Notes under the pieces: generated by a model
Database searches by the model: none
What the model was told of the DNA's origin: nothing
What the model saw: the letters and a program-made list of their open reading frames with translations, nothing else
In this document: in pieces, positions 18,398 through 27,449 of the stretch
Layout of the letters: the number at the start of each line of letters is the position of its first letter
Numbering within the stretch: position 1 is the stretch's first letter
Source: Paracoccaceae bacterium
GTDB lineage: Bacteria; Pseudomonadota; Alphaproteobacteria; Rhodobacterales; Rhodobacteraceae
Reading direction: 5' to 3'
Length of the DNA stretch: 64,000 nt
Assembly: GCA_017510335.1 (NCBI GenBank)
Contig: JAFWNM010000015.1
Coordinates: 1 to 64,000 of the forward strand
Made by a program: the position numbers and the translations under genes

Positions 18398-19294
18398 TCA
18401 ATTGACTGGAACGGCCATGCCCTTGTCGCGCGCAAGCGTGCGCATGCGGGCCTGCAGTTTTTCAAACGCGCGCACTTCGATCTGACGAATGCGCTCTCGG
18501 CTGACCTCGAATTGTTGCGACAGGTCTTCAAGTGTGACGGGGTCTTCGCTCAGGCGGCGCGCGGTCAGGACATCGCGTTCGCGGTCATTCAGGGCGTCCA
18601 TCGCTTCCACAAGCAATTCGCGGCGCAGTTCCAACTCGTCGCGTTCGGCATAATCGTCGGCCTGATTGGCGTCTTCGTCTTCCAACCAGTCCTGCCAGCT
18701 TGACGCCCCCTCCTCGCTGCCGATGGTGGCGTTCAGCGAACTGTCCCCGCCGGACAGGCGGCGGTTCATGTCGATCACCTCGCCCTCGGTCACGTTCAGG
18801 TCGCGCGCAATCTGGGCCACGTTTTCGGGCCGCAAATCCCCGTCTTCAAGCGCGCCGATCTTGGATTTCGCCTTGCGCAGGTTGAAAAACAGCTTCTTTT
18901 GCGCACTGGTTGTGCCCAGTTTCACCAAGGACCACGACCGCAGCACATATTCCTGAATGCTGGCCCTGATCCACCACATCGCATAGGTGGCCAACCGGAA
19001 CCCCTTGTCAGGGTCAAACCGTTTGACCGCCTGCATCAGGCCGACATTCGCTTCAGAGATGACTTCGGCCTGCGGCAAGCCATAGCCGCGATAGCCCATC
19101 GCAATTTTTGCCGCCAGACGCAGATGGCTTGTCACCAGCTTGTGCGCGGCGTCAGTATCCTGATGGTCCACCCAGCGCTTGGCCAGCATGAATTCTTCTT
19201 CCGGTTCCAGCATGGGAAACCGGCGAATTTCCTGCATGTAGCGGTTCAGCCCCTGTTCAGGACTTGGCGCCGGAAGATTGGCATAGCTGCTCAT
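18398..19294 (-). CDS. rpoH: RNA polymerase heat-shock sigma factor (sigma-32)
   Basis: The 298-aa protein has sigma region 2 ('GLMQAVKRFDPDKGFRLATY', 'AMWWIRASIQEYVL') and region 4 ('[20 protein letters not shown]'). The RpoH box 'QKKLFFNLRK' at 132-141 identifies it as sigma-32 rather than another group. The start at 19294 has AAGGGG about 9 bases upstream and gives a family-typical length; a longer in-frame start at 19411 would add 39 untypical residues. Rhodobacterales often carry a second rpoH elsewhere, so this may be RpoHI or RpoHII. A heat-shock-like promoter lies just upstream (19323-19351). Confidence 0.95.
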   Translation of the reverse strand: MSSYANLPAPSPEQGLNRYMQEIRRFPMLEPEEEFMLAKRWVDHQDTDAAHKLVTSHLRLAAKIAMGYRGYGLPQAEVISEANVGLMQAVKRFDPDKGFRLATYAMWWIRASIQEYVLRSWSLVKLGTTSAQKKLFFNLRKAKSKIGALEDGDLRPENVAQIARDLNVTEGEVIDMNRRLSGGDSSLNATIGSEEGASSWQDWLEDEDANQADDYAERDELELRRELLVEAMDALNDRERDVLTARRLSEDPVTLEDLSQQFEVSRERIRQIEVRAFEKLQARMRTLARDKGMAVPVN

Positions 19295-19322
19295 GAAACA
19301 TCCCCTTGTCGCGACCGAAAGC

Positions 19323-19351
19323 AGATATGCGTGACACCCTTTGGTTTCAAG
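19323..19351 (-). promoter_or_regulatory. Candidate sigma-32-type promoter upstream of rpoH
   Basis: On the minus strand CTTG is followed after 18 bases by CATATCT, close to the alphaproteobacterial heat-shock consensus CTTG-N17/18-CYTATNT. It ends about 28 bases before the rpoH start. If used it would make rpoH autoregulated. A weak sigma-70 reading (TTGAAA-N17-TATCTG) overlaps it. Confidence 0.4.
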
Positions 19352-19414
19352 CAAACCTGCCATATAATCATTTCTATCAGGTAAACGTCCCAGCGCGAGG
19401 GTTTGACACATTCC

Positions 19415-20473
19415 TCACTTGGTTGTGTCATGTGGTGAAGATTGCAGCACATCCAGCAAGGTTGCAAAATCATCCGGCAAGGGGGCCGCGAATTCCAGCG
19501 CATCGCCGGTGACAGGGTGAACAAACCCCAATGTCGCTGCATGCAACGCCTGCCGCCCGAACCCGGCACAGGCCGCAATCGCAGCGTCCGGCAGGGCCTT
19601 GGGCGACAATTTGCGCCGCCCGCCCCCATAGACCGGATCGCCCACCAGCGCATGGCCCGCATGTGTCATATGCACGCGTATCTGATGGGTGCGCCCGGTT
19701 TCCAGCCAGCATTCCACCAGTGCAAGCTGGGCCGGTGCGCCAAAGGACTGCAGCACCCGCGCGCGCGTGACCGCATGCCGCCCCCCCGACCAGACCACGG
19801 CCTGACGCTGCCGGTCCGTGCGGTGGCGCGCAAGCTGGCTGGTGATCTTCATGATATTGGCCGATTCGAAACTGACGCCGCGCGCACCACGCAAGCGCGG
19901 ATCGCCCGCATCCGGGCAGCCATAGACCAAGGCCAGATACCGCCGGTTCACGCTGTGGCGTTCGAACTGCTGCGCCAGCCCGTGATGGGCGCGGTCGGTT
20001 TTCGCCACCACCAGCAGGCCGCTTGTGTCCTTGTCGATCCTGTGAACAATACCCGGACGCTTTTCCCCGCCAATCCCGGACAGGCTGTCCCCGCAATGAT
20101 GCAACAGCGCATTCACCAGCGTCTGGTCAGGGGACCCCGGCGCGGGGTGAACCACCATGCCCGCGGGTTTGTTGATCACAACCAGATCATCATCTTCAAA
20201 CAGCACATCAAGGGCGATATCTTGCGCCACTGTGGCAATCTCGGCGCCCTGCACGACATGCAGCACCAACACATCCCCCTCGGCCACCTGGGCGCGGGGG
20301 CTGTCCAGCACCGCGCCATCGCGCCTGACCGCACCATCGGCGATCATGCGCATCAACCGCGAACGCGACAGCGCCGCTTGCTCTGGCACATCACGCGCCA
20401 AGGCCTTATCAAGGCGCGCAGGCGGGTTCGGCCCGATGATGACCTGCAATTGTGTAAAAGGCGTTTCTGCCAT
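19415..20473 (-). CDS. rluD: Ribosomal large-subunit pseudouridine synthase (RluD family)
   Basis: An S4 RNA-binding domain (residues about 20-80: 'RLDKALARDVPEQAALSRSR') precedes the RsuA/RluA catalytic domain with 'VINKPAGMVVHPA' and the active-site block 'HRIDKDTSGLLVVAKT', whose Asp attacks the uridine. 'ETGRTHQIRVHM' and 'DPVYGG' follow. With an S4 domain and 352 aa it fits RluD, which modifies helix 69 of 23S rRNA. The start at 20473 is inferred from family length. It overlaps the start codon of the divergent gene by two bases. Confidence 0.9.
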   Translation of the reverse strand: MAETPFTQLQVIIGPNPPARLDKALARDVPEQAALSRSRLMRMIADGAVRRDGAVLDSPRAQVAEGDVLVLHVVQGAEIATVAQDIALDVLFEDDDLVVINKPAGMVVHPAPGSPDQTLVNALLHHCGDSLSGIGGEKRPGIVHRIDKDTSGLLVVAKTDRAHHGLAQQFERHSVNRRYLALVYGCPDAGDPRLRGARGVSFESANIMKITSQLARHRTDRQRQAVVWSGGRHAVTRARVLQSFGAPAQLALVECWLETGRTHQIRVHMTHAGHALVGDPVYGGGRRKLSPKALPDAAIAACAGFGRQALHAATLGFVHPVTGDALEFAAPLPDDFATLLDVLQSSPHDTTK

Positions 20474-20813
20474 GACCCAGCCCCCGGACATGCCCCCGCC
20501 AGAAGGACAATCCCCTGACGTGCGTTTGGTCAAACGACTGGTTGTCGTGCTGACCAGTGTTATGATCCTTGGCGTCATAGTCATCATCGGACTGCTTGTC
20601 ACCCAGATAGCCCGCACCCCCGGCCCTATCGGACTGCCCGACACGGTTTCCCTGCCCGAAGGTGCGCGCGCGCAAGCCGTCACATTGTCGCGTGACTGGG
20701 TTATCGTTCTGACCGAAGATCAATCCATGCTGTTATTTGACCGGCGCAGTGGCGCGCTGTCGCACCGGCTGGACCTGACGGGCGCAGCGCCAGAAAACAC
20801 CGCAACAGACTGA
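20472..20813 (+). CDS. Small single-pass membrane protein (DUF6476-like), 113 aa
   Basis: A Pro-rich cytoplasmic N-terminus is followed by one membrane helix (residues about 22-46, 'VVLTSVMILGVIVIIGLLVT') and a small outer domain that looks like one beta-propeller blade ('VTLSRDWVIVLTEDQSMLLF'). Such proteins regularly sit divergently from rluD in Rhodobacterales. No function is known. Its ATG (20472-20474) and the rluD start codon share the bases of a CATG palindrome, so there is no intergenic space and its promoter must lie inside rluD. Confidence 0.75.
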   Translation: MTQPPDMPPPEGQSPDVRLVKRLVVVLTSVMILGVIVIIGLLVTQIARTPGPIGLPDTVSLPEGARAQAVTLSRDWVIVLTEDQSMLLFDRRSGALSHRLDLTGAAPENTATD

Positions 20814-20983
20814 TTTTATATTGTTTTATCAGCATCCGAACGCAGTTTCATTGCCGTGCGACATGCCACATGATGGCCACAATTACCGCACATGCCAGAA
20901 ACCGATTGTTTCCATTTTAGGCAATTGTGGAAATTAAGACTTCGTTTACAACAACTTTTATACAATTGTGTGTGAGGTGGACC

Positions 20984-21847
20984 ATGTCTTTTTTGAAGAA
21001 ACTTCTTGCGGCCAAAGCTGCAAAAGCAGCAGCGTTCAAGCCGGTCGTCAAACCCGCCCCCGTCAAGAAAATTTGCAACATTGACGAAGCGCGCGAAAAG
21101 CTGATTCAGAAGAAAATTGCAGAACTGGAAGCAAAAGCGGCCAAGCTGGACGCCAAAGCCGACGCGGTGCGCGACCACTATCAGGACAAAGCTGACGGGA
21201 TTCGCGACCTGTATGAAAAGAAAGCGGATTTCCATTCCTGCAAAGGCGGCCGTCTGGGCGACAAGTTCGCTGCGAAATTCAGCGCATTGGGCGAGAAGAA
21301 AGCCAGCCTGCTGGAAACAATCGGCGAAAAGAAAGCCTTTGCGCTGGAATGCGCGTCAGACAAGCTGAAAGCAAAAGCTGACCTTCTGCGCGAGAAGCTG
21401 AACAAAGACGATGACCCCACTGATGACGACATGGACGACGATCACGATGATGATGTCGTTGATGACGGTGACGACGACACCACAGGCACCCAACTGCCTG
21501 ATGGGACCGACACGGTCAAATTCTTCCTGAATGTGGAAGATATGGGGCCAGCCGAAACCAATTATTTCCTGACAATTCAAGCGCCCGAAGGGGATGATGA
21601 TTTCACGCTGGAAGACGCCTATGAGCAGGCGCTGTCCTTCCTGTCCGACAATGACCTGCAGCTGAACAGCGTCAATCAGGTCAATATCCAGAATGCCGAT
21701 GGCGAGAAAATCGCTGAATACAAACTGGTTGATGACCAGTTCGTGAAAGTCGGCGAAGAAATGGACGGCCTTTGGGTTGAAGCATCCGAGGATGATCTGG
21801 CGGCCAGCATCGAAGACGAAGAAGAAGACGAGTCCCAAGAGGGCTAA
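20984..21847 (+). CDS. Unrecognised coiled-coil protein with Asp-rich linker, 287 aa
   Basis: I do not recognise this protein. Residues 1-140 are Ala/Lys/Glu-rich and predicted helical with repeated 'EKKA' and 'KADxxRD' heptad-like units, suggesting a long coiled coil; three Cys lie at 31, 86 and 123. Residues 142-165 are almost all Asp. Residues 175-270 look like a compact alpha/beta domain ('VKFFLNVEDMGPAETNYFLT', 'DGEKIAEYKLVDDQFVKV'), and the tail (277-285) is acidic again. GAGG precedes the ATG by 7 bases. It lies in an A+T-rich patch with its own terminator. Confidence 0.8.
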   Translation: MSFLKKLLAAKAAKAAAFKPVVKPAPVKKICNIDEAREKLIQKKIAELEAKAAKLDAKADAVRDHYQDKADGIRDLYEKKADFHSCKGGRLGDKFAAKFSALGEKKASLLETIGEKKAFALECASDKLKAKADLLREKLNKDDDPTDDDMDDDHDDDVVDDGDDDTTGTQLPDGTDTVKFFLNVEDMGPAETNYFLTIQAPEGDDDFTLEDAYEQALSFLSDNDLQLNSVNQVNIQNADGEKIAEYKLVDDQFVKVGEEMDGLWVEASEDDLAASIEDEEEDESQEG

Positions 21848-21890
21848 CCCCGCGGCCTGGACCTTTGGTCTGAACCCCATCACCAAACAC

Positions 21891-21922
21891 AAAAATGCGC
21901 CCTGTCATGGGCGCATTTTTTA
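21891..21922. terminator. Bidirectional intrinsic terminator
   Basis: A perfect 12-bp stem (AAAAATGCGCCC / GGGCGCATTTTT) with a 6-base loop. It has A-rich and T-rich flanks on both sides and lies between the convergent acidic-protein and receiver-domain genes, so it can serve both. Confidence 0.9.
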
Positions 21923-21944
21923 TAGGCAGAATGCTGTTATATAA

Positions 21945-22397
21945 TCAGGCGTATTCTATGACGGCGCGGCTGCTTTGCTTCTGGCTGCAAATCAGGATCG
22001 CGTCCAGAAGACGGGTCTGGGAAATCGGCTTCATCAAGGTGCCGTCACAGACGGGCTTGCGTTCGCTGCCAAAATCATCGCCGCCCACTTCGTCAGAAAT
22101 CAGGATGATCTTCATCGCGGGCAACGCCTTGCGGATTTCCAGACAGAAATTCAGCGCTTTGTGCACACCGCCAAGATGTTCGACATCGACAATCACGAAA
22201 TCCAGCGGAATGGCGCTTTTGGTCAACCATTCCAGTGCGCGGTCGGAATAGGACACCGCCATGATATTGACGCGCAGCAGGTCATAGACCCAGTTCTGCA
22301 TATCCTGTGTTTCGTCAGTAAACCCCATGAACGCTGCAGCAACCCCATCAAAACGCGGGATCGGGGGGATACTCATATCATTTCCATAGTCATACAT
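21945..22397 (-). CDS. Orphan response-regulator receiver-like protein, 150 aa
   Basis: The fold reads as a receiver domain with no output domain: 'DFVIVDVEHLGG' provides the candidate phospho-acceptor Asp71, 'KIILISDE' the Ser/Thr position (Ser101), and 'GTLMKPISQTRLLDAI' the conserved Lys-Pro (Lys123). The acidic pair normally near the end of strand 1 is not obvious ('NIMAVSYSDRALEWL'), so it may be a degenerate or pseudo-receiver. No histidine kinase is near. The start is uncertain: 22397 has AAGG nine bases upstream; 22406 and 22376 are alternatives. Confidence 0.7.
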   Translation of the reverse strand: MYDYGNDMSIPPIPRFDGVAAAFMGFTDETQDMQNWVYDLLRVNIMAVSYSDRALEWLTKSAIPLDFVIVDVEHLGGVHKALNFCLEIRKALPAMKIILISDEVGGDDFGSERKPVCDGTLMKPISQTRLLDAILICSQKQSSRAVIEYA

Positions 22398-22725
22398 GAG
22401 TGCCATCCTTCACTTAGGGTTGCAGGCGCAAAGTGCCTGACGGGGTCGCTTCCATGTTCTGATTATAACATGTGAATTAACACATTTTCAACCTAAAAGT
22501 GTGTGGTAAAGCATTATGTGATCAAATCGAAATGAACCAAAAGTTGTATTTCATGATGACAATATAGTAGGAAATTCGCGGAACCGGCACAGGACTTGCG
22601 TGTTACATGATCTAATCAACGCGAAGCCGGCATAAAAAGCAAGAAAAATATGTGTGAAACATCTCATGGATCAGACAACCCACCCCAGCTAAACCCGCTA
22701 GAGTTGTGGGTTCTGAGCGCGCTAG
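22398..22725. other. A+T-rich intergenic region
   Basis: No gene is visible. G+C in successive 60-base lines from 22441 to 22680 is only about 33-45%, against roughly 60% in neighbouring genes. Several TTAA and ATTA words occur but no promoter stands out. It is the upstream region of the receiver-domain gene and the downstream region of the XRE gene. Confidence 0.5.
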
Positions 22726-23079
22726 TTACCGCCCGGACTGGATCAGATGACGAATTGAATCTAAAAGATATTCTCTCTCTGATTGAGAAAGAGATGACAG
22801 AAATCCGTTGACCACAGGCGCAGTTGCGCCTGCCACTGGTGTGGCAGATGACTGGTCGCGCAAACCAAGAAGCACTTCTGGCGGGATTTCCAATGCGCGC
22901 GCCAGCTTGAACACGGTTGATATCCGCGGACTGCCGGTGCGCCGTTCCTCGATGTCCTTGACCGCCCGGCTGTTCAAACCAGCCTTGCGCGACAGTGATG
23001 CGGCAGAAAAACCGCGTAGCTTCATATAGTGCAAAAGGTTCTTACGAAAGATCTCTGATTCGGTTTCCAATTCTGACAT
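22726..23079 (-). CDS. XRE-family helix-turn-helix regulator, 117 aa
   Basis: Residues 8-72 form a Cro/C1-type HTH: 'GFSAASLSRKAGLNSRAVKD' (helices 2-3) followed by 'ISTVFKLARALEIPPEVLL'. The C-terminal part (75-117) has a flexible Ala/Pro segment and a helix 'SQSEREYLLDSIRHLI', probably for dimerisation. No metabolic domain is attached. The 190 bases upstream to the rpoD end are A+T-rich. It lies in the same patch as the orphan receiver and acidic protein, and could regulate them or itself; this is inference from position. Confidence 0.85.
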   Translation of the reverse strand: MSELETESEIFRKNLLHYMKLRGFSAASLSRKAGLNSRAVKDIEERRTGSPRISTVFKLARALEIPPEVLLGLRDQSSATPVAGATAPVVNGFLSSLSQSEREYLLDSIRHLIQSGR

Positions 23080-23273
23080 CAAATACTCGTCTTTGAAATC
23101 TACACATTCGTATATGACCTATACCCAGCATTCGATTAAGAATGAATCGAAATTCGGACGCACAGAAACAAACATCAAGACGTGTGTAAAAATACAATAA
23201 CACCTTAGACTAAAGTCGTAGAAATCTGCGGCAACGCGCCCCCGCGAAGGGGGACGCGATGTTCCAGTGCGGT

Positions 23274-25268
23274 CTACTGGTCCAGAAAACTGCGCAGCTT
23301 GCGCGAGCGCGAGGGGTGTTTGAGCTTGCGCAGCGCCTTGGCTTCGATCTGGCGAATACGTTCGCGCGTGACGCTGAACTGCTGGCCAACTTCTTCCAGC
23401 GTGTGATCGGTGTTCATGCCAATGCCGAAACGCATGCGCAAAACGCGTTCTTCGCGCGGTGTCAGCGATGACAGGACGCGCGTGGTTGTTTCGCGCAAAT
23501 TGTCCTGAATGGCCGAATCCAATGGCAGAAGCGCGTTCTTGTCCTCGATAAAATCGCCAAGCTGGCTGTCTTCTTCATCCCCGATGGGCGTTTCCAGCGA
23601 AATCGGTTCCTTGGCGATCTTCATCACCTTGCGCACTTTATCCAGCGGCATTTGCAGCTTTTCGGCCAGTTCTTCAGACGTGGGTTCGCGGCCGATTTCG
23701 TGCAGCATCTGGCGGCCCGTGCGCACCAGTTTGTTGATCGTTTCGATCATATGCACAGGAATACGGATGGTGCGCGCCTGATCGGCAATCGAGCGCGTGA
23801 TGGCCTGACGTATCCACCATGTCGCATAGGTGGAAAACTTGTAGCCACGGCGGTATTCGAATTTGTCCACGGCCTTCATCAGGCCAATATTGCCTTCCTG
23901 AATAAGGTCAAGAAATTGCAGGCCGCGATTGGTGTATTTCTTGGCAATCGAGATCACCAGACGCAAGTTCGCCTCGACCATTTCTTTCTTGGCCTGGCGC
24001 GCCTCTTTCTCGCCTTTCTGGACCTGACCGACGATGCGGCGGTATTCCTGAATGTCGACGCCCACATACTGGCCAACCTGCGCCATGTCGTTGCGCAACT
24101 CATCAACCTTGTCGCGTGACCGCTCCATCAGGGCTTGCCAGCCGCGGCCGCCCTTTTCGGTCATGCGGTCGCACCAGGTCGGGTCCAGTTCCGCGCCGCG
24201 ATATTCGTCAATGAACTCGCGCCGGTTGATGCGCGCCTGATCGGCCAGTTTCACCATGGCACTGTCAATCGACATGATGCGCCGGTTAATCCCATAAAGC
24301 TGGTCAACCAGCGCTTCGATCCGGTTGTTATGCAGGTGAAGCGAATTCACCATTTCCACAATCTCGGCGCGCAGCTTCTGGTATTTTTCTTCCTGCACGT
24401 CAGAAAACCGCCCTTCTTCCAGAAGGGTGGCGTTCATGCGCTGGTCCTGCATTTCCGACAGCAATTCGAAATCTTGCGCGATCCGGTCCAGCGTTTCCAG
24501 AACCCGCGGTTTCAGCGCGCTTTCCATTGCCGCAAGCGACACATTGGACTGTTCGTCGTCATCATCATCGTCATCATTGGACGAAATCGGGTTTCCGTCC
24601 GCGTCCAGTTCCGGCTCGTTGCTGCGCTCGCGCTTGGGGGCGGCGGCGCTGGCGTCGGGCATGCCTTCGGCAACGGGAATACCCTCTTCTTCGTCAAGCG
24701 CATTGCCGAAGGTGGTTTCAAGGTCGATCACATCGCGCAACAACACATCTTCGTTCAGAAGTTCGTCGCGCCAGATGGTGATGGCCTGAAATGTCAGCGG
24801 GCTTTCGCACAAGCCCAGAATCATGGTGTTGCGGCCTGCCTCGATACGTTTGGCAATCGCAATCTCGCCCTCGCGCGACAGCAGTTCCACAGACCCCATC
24901 TCGCGCAGATACATGCGCACAGGGTCATCTGTGCGGTCCAGCGTTTCGCTGCCCGACCCTGACGACACCGCCACTTCGCGCGAACCGCCGGTTTCCACCA
25001 ACTCGCCGCCCTTGGTTTCGGGTTCGTCGCCTTCCTCGTCGTCTTCCACGACGTTGATACCCATTTCCGACAGCATCGACATAACATCTTCGATCTGTTC
25101 AGACGCGACCTGTTCGGGCGGCAGTGATTTGTTCAGCTGCTCATAGGTAATATAGCCACGCTCCTTCGCCTGCGCGATCATGCGTTTGATCGAGGCCTGG
25201 CTGACAATCTGCCCGCCTTCACTATCCTGATCATCGGGTCTGGTGTCGTCGGTATCTTTGGCGGCCAT
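23274..25268 (-). CDS. rpoD: RNA polymerase primary sigma factor (sigma-70)
   Basis: The 664-aa protein has region 1.1, an acidic non-conserved insert, region 2 ('[20 protein letters not shown]', '[20 protein letters not shown]'), region 3 ('[20 protein letters not shown]') and region 4.2 ('[20 protein letters not shown]'). All are standard for a housekeeping sigma factor. The start at 25268 follows GGGAG by 7 bases; a longer frame to 25355 is not typical. It follows dnaG with a 165-base gap, keeping the dnaG-rpoD macromolecular synthesis order but without rpsU. A hairpin at 23236-23259 follows but lacks a T-tract. Confidence 0.98.
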   Translation of the reverse strand: MAAKDTDDTRPDDQDSEGGQIVSQASIKRMIAQAKERGYITYEQLNKSLPPEQVASEQIEDVMSMLSEMGINVVEDDEEGDEPETKGGELVETGGSREVAVSSGSGSETLDRTDDPVRMYLREMGSVELLSREGEIAIAKRIEAGRNTMILGLCESPLTFQAITIWRDELLNEDVLLRDVIDLETTFGNALDEEEGIPVAEGMPDASAAAPKRERSNEPELDADGNPISSNDDDDDDDEQSNVSLAAMESALKPRVLETLDRIAQDFELLSEMQDQRMNATLLEEGRFSDVQEEKYQKLRAEIVEMVNSLHLHNNRIEALVDQLYGINRRIMSIDSAMVKLADQARINRREFIDEYRGAELDPTWCDRMTEKGGRGWQALMERSRDKVDELRNDMAQVGQYVGVDIQEYRRIVGQVQKGEKEARQAKKEMVEANLRLVISIAKKYTNRGLQFLDLIQEGNIGLMKAVDKFEYRRGYKFSTYATWWIRQAITRSIADQARTIRIPVHMIETINKLVRTGRQMLHEIGREPTSEELAEKLQMPLDKVRKVMKIAKEPISLETPIGDEEDSQLGDFIEDKNALLPLDSAIQDNLRETTTRVLSSLTPREERVLRMRFGIGMNTDHTLEEVGQQFSVTRERIRQIEAKALRKLKHPSRSRKLRSFLDQ

Positions 25269-25433
25269 GAAAGCTCCCGAAAAACTAAGGCGAGGCATGC
25301 TGAACCGCGAATCGATTCGACGAATCACACGTTGCCTGCGCGGACTGTCCTTCATGTAGGGAAAAGAAACCCGATTTTCCAGTTCCCAACCGCATTTTGC
25401 CCCGGCAAACCGTGCGCATCTGCAACGATTCGA

Positions 25434-27332
25434 TCACTTTTTCTGTTTAATCCAGACTTGTGATTCGATGAACCGGCTTAACTGCCCAGAAAGTGCGGCG
25501 CGGTCTTCGCCCAGATCGGCGGAATCCGACAGGGCCGAGCGTTCCGATCGGTTGCGCAACTCCGCCGCCTGTTTCAGGCGCCATGTCAGCCCTTCATCGG
25601 GCAGATGGGCCAGATCCTCGACTGCGTCGCGCAATTCGGCATCGGCCCCGCGGCGCGACAGCAGCTTGGCGAATTCTTCGCGCAGGCACAGGCGCGCAAG
25701 GTCAATGTCATCATTGCGCACTGGTGGCGCAATGCGCACATGGCCCAAGTCCATCAGCGCGGACACCTTTTCGGGGTCAGGGGCCGGGTTTCCCGACAGC
25801 AAGTCGCCACGCAACCCGTTATTGCGCGCATCGCGCATATCCGCGCGTTCCAGGTCGGCTTCAAATTCGCGCACAAGCATGCGGTGGCGCAGCAAGATGG
25901 CCAAAATGATTTCCTCGCGCATTTTTTCTGCAATTGCAGTGCCTTCGCCACTGGCCAGAAGCGTGTTGCGCGTGGCGGCCAGCGCTGTCGCGGGGGGCGG
26001 CTGCCATTTCTTCCCTGCCTGCCATGTGCCGCGTTTGGGTTGGCCAGCCGCGCGGAAAACCCCCGCTTGCAGGGTTTTCAATTCCTCGGCGTAATGGGCG
26101 CGCAAGCCCTGATCGGCAATCTTGTCCAGCGCCGCGCGCAAACGGTTGCCCAATGCCGCGCGGCGTTCGGGGCTGTCGAACACCTGCGCTTCGGTTTCGC
26201 GCTGCCACAACAACCGCACCAGTGGCACTGCACCATCAACCAGTTTGCGCATGGCCCCCGTGCCCCCGCTGCGCAGCACATCATCGGGGTCCATTTTTTC
26301 CGGCAACAGGCAAAACCGCAGCGATTGTTCGGCACTTAGCAACGGCAAGGCAAGGTCCATCAGGCGGTAACCTGCCTGCAACCCTGCCCTGTCCCCGTCA
26401 AGGGCAATGACGGGTTCGGGGGAAATGCGCCAGATCATGCGCAACTGGTCTTCGGTAATGGCCGTGCCAAGTGGGGCCACAGCCGCGTCGAACCCCGCCT
26501 CGACCAGGGCAATGACGTCCATATACCCTTCGGCGACAATCAGCGGGTGGCCCTTGCCCACAGCCGCACGCGCAGGCCCCGCATTGTAAAGCGACCGCCC
26601 CTTGTCAAACAGCAGGGTTTCGGGCGAATTGAGGTATTTCGCGCGGGCATCTGGGTCCATGGACCGCCCGCCAAACGCGATACACCGCCCGCGCATGTCC
26701 CGGATGGGGAAGATGATACGCCCGCGAAACCGGTCATAAGGCGCGCCCCCACCATCAGGGCGCGCGGCCAGCCCTGCATCGATAATCTTGTCAGGGGTCA
26801 CGCCCGCCCCTGTCAGATGCGCCCACATCCCCTGTCGCGTATCAGGGGCAAATCCGATCTCGAACCGTTCCAGCGCCTGCGCGGTCAGGCCACGGCCGGC
26901 CAGATAATCGCGCGCGCTTGCGGCGGCATTGGTGTTCAGTTGCAGCCGGAAATAGCGCACGGCCTGTTCTGTCACCTGCGCCAGTTCCGACAGCCTGTCG
27001 GCCTTCTGGGCGGCTTTCGGGTCGCGGGCGGGCAGTGTCATGCCTGCTTCGCGCGCCAGCACCTCGACCGCTTCCATGAAGCCCATGTTTTCGGTTTCAC
27101 ACAGGAATTTCAGCGTGTCCCCTTTGGCGTGGCAGCCAAAGCAGTAATAAAACCCCTTACGGTCATCCACATGAAAAGACGCTGATTTTTCCTGATGAAA
27201 CGGACAGGGCGCCCAGAAATCGCCCTTGGCCTGATTGGATTTGCGCATGTCCCATGTCACTTTGCGCCCGACCACCGAGGAGATCGAGACACGATTGCGC
27301 AGTTCATCAAGGAAACCGGGGGGCAGACTCAT
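25434..27332 (-). CDS. dnaG: DNA primase
   Basis: DnaG makes RNA primers for replication. The N-terminal zinc finger has the CHC2 pattern 'CPFHQEKSASF' then 'YYCFGCHAKGD' (residues about 43-70). The TOPRIM domain contains 'LIVAEGYMDVIAL' and 'VIALDGDRAGLQA' with the metal-binding acidic residues. The remaining C-terminal part (about 450-632) is the helicase-binding region. Length (632 aa) is normal. It leads directly to rpoD. Confidence 0.97.
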   Translation of the reverse strand: MSLPPGFLDELRNRVSISSVVGRKVTWDMRKSNQAKGDFWAPCPFHQEKSASFHVDDRKGFYYCFGCHAKGDTLKFLCETENMGFMEAVEVLAREAGMTLPARDPKAAQKADRLSELAQVTEQAVRYFRLQLNTNAAASARDYLAGRGLTAQALERFEIGFAPDTRQGMWAHLTGAGVTPDKIIDAGLAARPDGGGAPYDRFRGRIIFPIRDMRGRCIAFGGRSMDPDARAKYLNSPETLLFDKGRSLYNAGPARAAVGKGHPLIVAEGYMDVIALVEAGFDAAVAPLGTAITEDQLRMIWRISPEPVIALDGDRAGLQAGYRLMDLALPLLSAEQSLRFCLLPEKMDPDDVLRSGGTGAMRKLVDGAVPLVRLLWQRETEAQVFDSPERRAALGNRLRAALDKIADQGLRAHYAEELKTLQAGVFRAAGQPKRGTWQAGKKWQPPPATALAATRNTLLASGEGTAIAEKMREEIILAILLRHRMLVREFEADLERADMRDARNNGLRGDLLSGNPAPDPEKVSALMDLGHVRIAPPVRNDDIDLARLCLREEFAKLLSRRGADAELRDAVEDLAHLPDEGLTWRLKQAAELRNRSERSALSDSADLGEDRAALSGQLSRFIESQVWIKQKK

Positions 27333-27449
27333 GACGGGTATAATGGCAGATCACGCAGCTTTGTTGAAGGGATGATACGCCTTTGCGCTATCTGTTGAAA
27401 CCGAAACAGGCGTTGGGACGTATACTGCACAAACCACAGGAGGACGGCC

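Noticed and set aside
23236-23259. Hairpin after rpoD as an intrinsic terminator
   Set aside because: The stem has a mismatch and no T-run follows on the minus strand, so termination is not supported.
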